Under the pieces are notes generated by a model. That model saw only the letters and a program-made list of their open reading frames with translations. It ran no database searches and was not told the DNA's origin. The position numbers were made by a program, and so were the translations under genes. From NCBI RefSeq assembly GCF_033439725.1, contig NW_026944384.1, forward strand, positions 3,472,001-3,536,000: a stretch of DNA of 64,000 bases, in the 5' to 3' direction. The DNA is from Neurospora tetraspora (lineage: Eukaryota; Ascomycota; Sordariomycetes; Sordariales; Sordariaceae). This document shows, piece after piece, positions 59,864-64,000 of the stretch. Numbering within the stretch: position 1 is the first letter of the stretch; each line of letters opens with the position of its first letter.

Positions 59864-61891
59864 TCTAGCAACATACGATGCGCTTGGTATAGCAACAACG
59901 ACAGTCAAGTCTCTATATGCTTTGGATGCTGAGCATTCCTCATGATGGTGGAGGTCGATCAACTGGGCACGACAAACAGCAAGGTGGTGGAAGATGGATG
60001 GTGTCAAAGACGGGTCGGTTTGATATGGGCAACAAAGCGGGCTGGTTTCTCCTTTCCTTGCCTCTTATGAGTTGCACTTCTTTCCTGGTTATGCTTATCT
60101 CTTCCTGACGAGCGGACAATTAATCACCGATTACCCTGCCACGCTTTGGTTATCATCATTCGGGTTCATTTTTTTTTCTTTTATGGCCGTCTGGAGGGTA
60201 GTTGCCACGGAACCCGTCCAAACTCGCAGCAGCCTTTCTCCCTATATACCGTGTGCACTTTTCGCAAGGGTCATTTTGTTTGGGATAGGCCTCAAAAACT
60301 AGGCGGATGGAAGGACTCGGACGGTTCTTGAAAATGGGGTTCGTATGCTTTCCCTCTACTTTGCTGCGTGGGGTGCCTCTTGCCTTGGTCAAATTTGGGT
60401 GTGTTTTTCACGGTGATCTTGGCGTTTGTTAGAGGATCTCTTGGTGTTGCGGTATTATGGGGACGGTATCTGGCTATGATTTGGGATGGTTGAACACGGT
60501 TGGCTCCCCGAGACAAAAGGCACAGGCATGGGATATTCTGGGTGACAGGTTCAAGGTTATGGCCCTTCCATCGGTTATACTCAGCTTCAGTTTTGAAGGC
60601 GTGAGAGATTAGGCTAGGCGGTCGACCCCTTTTCAGCATCATGACACTGGTCTATATAGACCTGGCTTAATCCACATGGAGTTGACCGTCAGAGATGAGA
60701 GGGAAACGGGTAAAAAAATATCATTTCAGCTGAGACAAAAGAGGTTATTTAGTAGATGGGTTGCGCGTTGACGATGACTGGTCGCGTAATTGGGCCACTT
60801 ACAATATCTGAATATGAATAGGTTATCTAAATCTAGACCATACCATCGCTCCCCAAAGTGCCACCAGGTTGATTTGCGGTTCATCAAGCGAAGTCTACTT
60901 TATAGACATTTTGAGTTTCTGATGAAGTGGGAATGTCGGACGTTGAACAGCGGTTCACCCCTTTTCACTTGGTTGGGCGGGGGTCCTCAAACACAGGGGG
61001 GCTTGTTTACTTCCAACATGTGTTCCTCAAATGCGCCACTGCCTGCACGATAAAACGAAACATCTGCCTGACGAGACAAGCTCCAAAATCACTTCGCCAG
61101 TTTGCCAAACCTCGTGTCGAAGAGTCTATTTGGCAAAGATACACAATACCACCAGGACTGTACCTGAGACCAAGTACCTTCAGTTCGACCATAAGCGTGC
61201 GCACTGCCCGCCTAACACCGACCGTTCATTGACACCTTCCCGCACGACACGTCTGCATATCCATCCAGCAGGGACCTGACAGACAGATTGCATGCAGGCG
61301 GGATTCAGGCCGCGGTTGAAGGCGCGACCTTCGCTTGTTGACCTGCTGGTTCATGCCAGCAGAAACAGCGGTCCCAACTCTCCCACTTGCAGCGAGAGCG
61401 GTCTTGGAACAGGCGATTACTGGGACAAGAGGGACAGCAGTCCGGGCAAGAGCAGCCTTAGGAGTTGGAGCGAGCGGGATGACAGAGGTACTGCTAGGGG
61501 CCACTTACAGCAGGAGTTTGTATCATGGCCTCCACAAGTGGTGGGATCGGCGGGGTCATGGTTGGAGAGCGACGGGGATCCAGATGGGGAGCAGCTGCCA
61601 CTGTCCCTCCCACTACGCGGGCGGCTGCGGCTGCGGCCTGGGGTGCCTCACCTCGTCACCACCATCCCAAATTCGGCGGCTCTGCTTGACCAAGCTTCCA
61701 ACCTCCCACTGCCACCATCACCAACCAAACCGTCCTCGGATCCCTCAACACCCACATTGCAGCTCGATACGCCTGCCCGCACATCACCCGAGCGACCCGC
61801 GCACAAACATATACCTACAGTCATCGTTACCTCGGATTCCCCTCGACCTCCTCTGAAACCTACCTCCGCGCCAATTGCTCTTTCGCCCAAG
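59864..61891. other. intergenic: set-1 3' region and vma-1 upstream region
   Basis: 2 kb without a supported independent gene. The right 600 bases are open in the frame of vma-1 (separate entry). The left part, about 60100-60300, is T-rich and suits the set-1 3' end. Confidence 0.5.
61292..61891 (+). other. 200-codon open frame running in phase into the vma-1 start
   Basis: From the ATG at 61292 the frame is open for exactly 200 codons up to the vma-1 ATG at 61892 and would add an N-terminal extension. It is Pro/Ser/Thr/Arg-rich (PSPTKPSSDPSTPTLQLDTP, PPLKPTSAPIALSPK) and resembles a translated pyrimidine-rich leader more than a folded domain. V-ATPase A subunits normally start at the MAPQQNG-like end. 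Most likely chance. Confidence 0.35.
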
Positions 61892-64000
61892 ATGGCTCCC
61901 GTAAGCTTCGCCCCATCATCCCCCTCTTCTCGGCAACGCGTCGCCTCACATCGCAAACCACCAACATACCATCGCATACCTCCTATCAGACCTTATGTAC
62001 GACTTTGCCTGCTGACATTGCTTCTGAATAGCAACAAAACGGCGCCGAGAAGGATGGCATCCATACCGGTAAGTGTCCAGTTGGCGACCTCGTGTAACTG
62101 CTAGACACTAACAGCTCACAGGCAAGATCTACTCCGTTTCCGGGTACGCTCCCCATCGCAGCCTACCTCCTTGTCTCTCGGCCAGTTCGCTAACCGATAG
62201 ACCCAAAGCCCCGTCGTCGTCGCCGAGGATATGATTGGTGTTGCTATGTATGAGTTGGTATGGTTATACACTTGTCCTCCGCCACTGGTGGGGTGCCTGA
62301 GCTGAGACTGGAATTAGGTGAAAGTCGGCCACGATCAACTAGTTGGTGAAGTCATTCGCATCAATGGCGACCAAGCGACTATCCAAGTATACGAAGAGAC
62401 GGGTAAGGATGGCGACCCCCAAGTCATACCATCCTTGCACTAGATGGCTAACAAGTCCCTTGATAGCTGGCGTCATGGTTGGCGATCCCGTACATCGGAC
62501 AGGCAAGCCTCTCTCCGTCGAACTCGGCCCCGGTCTCCTAAACAACATTTACGATGGTATTCAGCGCCCCCTCGAGAAGATCGCCGAGGCTGCCAACAGC
62601 ATTTACATTCCCCGCGGTATCGCCATCCCTGCGCTGGACCGTAAGAAGAAGTGGGAGTTCACACCGACCATGAAGGTTGGCGATCACATCTCGGGCGGTG
62701 ACGTCTGGGGTACCGTCTACGAAAACTCGTTCATCTCCGTTCACAGGATCCTGCTCCCTCCCAGGGCCCGTGGTACCATCACCAGAATCGCTGAGAAGGG
62801 CGAGTACACCGTTGAGGAAAAGATCCTGGAGGTCGAGTTCGATGGCAAGAAGACCGAATACCCCATGATGCAGACCTGGCCTGTTCGTGTACCGCGCCCT
62901 ACGACCGAGAAGCATTCCGCCAACCAGCCTTTCCTTGTCGGCCAGCGTGTGCTCGACGCTCTCTTCCCCTCCGTCCAGGGTGGTACTGTTGCTATCCCTG
63001 GTGCTTTCGGCTGTGGCAAGACTGTCATTTCTCAGTCCGTCTCCAAGTTCTCCAACAGTGACGTTATCGTATATGTCGGTTGTGGTGAGCGTGGTAACGA
63101 AATGGCTGAAGTCTTGAAGGATTTCCCCGAGCTGTCTATCGAGGTCGACGGCCGCAAGGAGCCCATCATGAAGCGCACAACCCTCATCGCCAACACCTCC
63201 AACATGCCCGTCGCCGCCCGTGAAGCCTCCATCTACACGGGTATCACAGTCGCCGAGTACTTCAGAGATCAGGGCATGAACGTTGCCATGATGGCTGACT
63301 CTTCGTCCCGTTGGGCTGAGGCGCTCAGAGAAATTTCCGGTCGTCTTGGAGAAATGCCGGCTGATCAGGGTTTCCCCGCTTACCTTGGTGCCAAGCTCGC
63401 CTCCTTCTACGAACGTGCCGGCAAGGTCGAGGCTCTTGGTAGCCCACCGCGCGAGGGCAGTGTCAGCATTGTTGGTGCTGTCTCTCCCCCCGGTGGTGAC
63501 TTCTCTGATCCCGTCACATCTGCCACCCTCGGTATCGTGCAGGTCTTCTGGGGTCTCGACAAGAAGCTTGCGCAGCGCAAACACTTCCCGTCCATCAACA
63601 CCTCTGTCAGTTACAGCAAGTACCTCACGATCCTCGACAAGTGGTACGAGAAGGAGTACCCCGACTTCCCCCGCCTCCGCGACCGCATCCGCCAGCTCCT
63701 TTCCGACAGCGAAGAGCTCGACCAGGTCGTCCAGCTGGTCGGCAAGTCGGCGCTCTCGGACCCCGACAAGATCACGCTCGACATGTCGACGCTCATCAAG
63801 GAGGACTTCCTCCAGCAAAACGGCTACTCAGACTACGACCAGTTCTGTCCTATTTGGAAGACGGAGTGGATGATGAAGCTCATGATGGGATTCCACGACG
63901 AGGCGCAAAAGGCCATTGCCCAGGGCCAGAACTGGAACAAGGTGCGCGAGGCCACCCAGGACCTGCAGGCCCAGTTGAGGAGTCTCAAGTTCGAGGTGCC
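61892..64000 (+). CDS. vma-1: V-type ATPase catalytic subunit A, 3' end cut by the window
   Basis: Six exons are visible: 61892-61900, 62032-62068, 62122-62143, 62209-62257, 62318-62402 and 62467 to the window end, all in phase; the first introns are 131, 53, 65, 60 and 64 nt. About 578 residues are coded here, so only some 30 are missing if the total is near 607 as in N. crassa. The subunit binds and hydrolyses ATP in the V1 sector and drives proton pumping into the vacuole. It starts [20 protein letters not shown]. The P-loop GAFGCGKT is at 63000-63023, followed by [32 protein letters not shown] and the [20 protein letters not shown] segment. The place where some yeasts carry an intein (before CGERGN) is uninterrupted. 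The cluster of five short introns in the first 90 codons contrasts with the intron-free rest. Confidence 0.97.

Noticed and set aside
63060-63110. intein at the site used in some yeast VMA1 genes
   Set aside because: [13 protein letters not shown] is continuous, so no intein is present.
62538-63818. 426-codon open frame on the minus strand opposite vma-1
   Set aside because: Antisense shadow caused by C/G-ending codons in vma-1.

Overview
The window is nuclear DNA of a filamentous ascomycete very close to Neurospora (Neurospora or Sordaria). The evidence is short introns (about 53-250 nt) with GTAWGT-type donors, CTRAC/CTAAT branch sites and YAG acceptors, compact genes on both strands, pyrimidine-rich leaders, and a run of genes I recognise from Neurospora linkage group V. 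The NADP-glutamate dehydrogenase has the two-intron layout and 454-codon length of N. crassa am. From memory it differs from the N. crassa protein at a dozen or so residues, which suggests a sister species rather than the reference strain.

Layout, left half (1-21.4 kb): the 3' end of a GCN2-type kinase gene (cpc-3); a Cdc34-type ubiquitin-conjugating enzyme; a UBA/UIM protein with a USP-like fold that seems to lack the catalytic residues, followed after its stop by a long in-frame open stretch; a tRNA-Val(CAC) with a 226-bp TA-flanked MITE directly behind it; GET4; an unrecognised Q-rich protein with a small candidate upstream coding exon; the DNA polymerase delta catalytic subunit; and a 1365-aa fusion of a GMC/cholesterol-oxidase-like flavoenzyme with an alpha/beta hydrolase.

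Middle (21.4-41.9 kb): this part is gene-poor. About 5.4 kb without a convincing gene lies downstream of am and about 3.4 kb upstream of it, the latter holding CCAAT motifs at the distances expected for the am upstream elements. A secreted ferritin-like protein and gul-1 (Ssd1 homologue) follow.

Right half (41.9-64 kb) is dense housekeeping: GLE1, a Tlg1/syntaxin-6 SNARE, an ER cyclophilin, TRM112, a BIG1-type ER membrane protein, a NOL12/RRP17 nucleolar protein, tropomyosin, a protein I assign to securin (Cut2/Pds1), set-1 (H3K4 methyltransferase) and vma-1 (V-ATPase subunit A, cut by the window end).

The genes do not form one pathway or cluster. Several concern ubiquitin-controlled division (Cdc34-type E2, securin), secretion and membranes (GET4, Tlg1, cyclophilin, BIG1, V-ATPase) and RNA handling (GUL-1, GLE1, TRM112, NOL12). 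The observations most worth following are: (1) the cyclophilin gene, where retaining or splicing one 247-nt intron would switch between a soluble HVEL-ended protein and a membrane-anchored one; (2) the securin assignment, based on a D-box and a separase pseudosubstrate motif; (3) the 196-codon in-frame continuation behind the UAG stop of the pseudo-USP; (4) the flavoenzyme-hydrolase fusion with a cysteine at the nucleophile elbow; (5) a 200-codon open frame running in phase into the vma-1 start codon. All exon borders were read by eye from splice consensus and frame; no transcript data were available.
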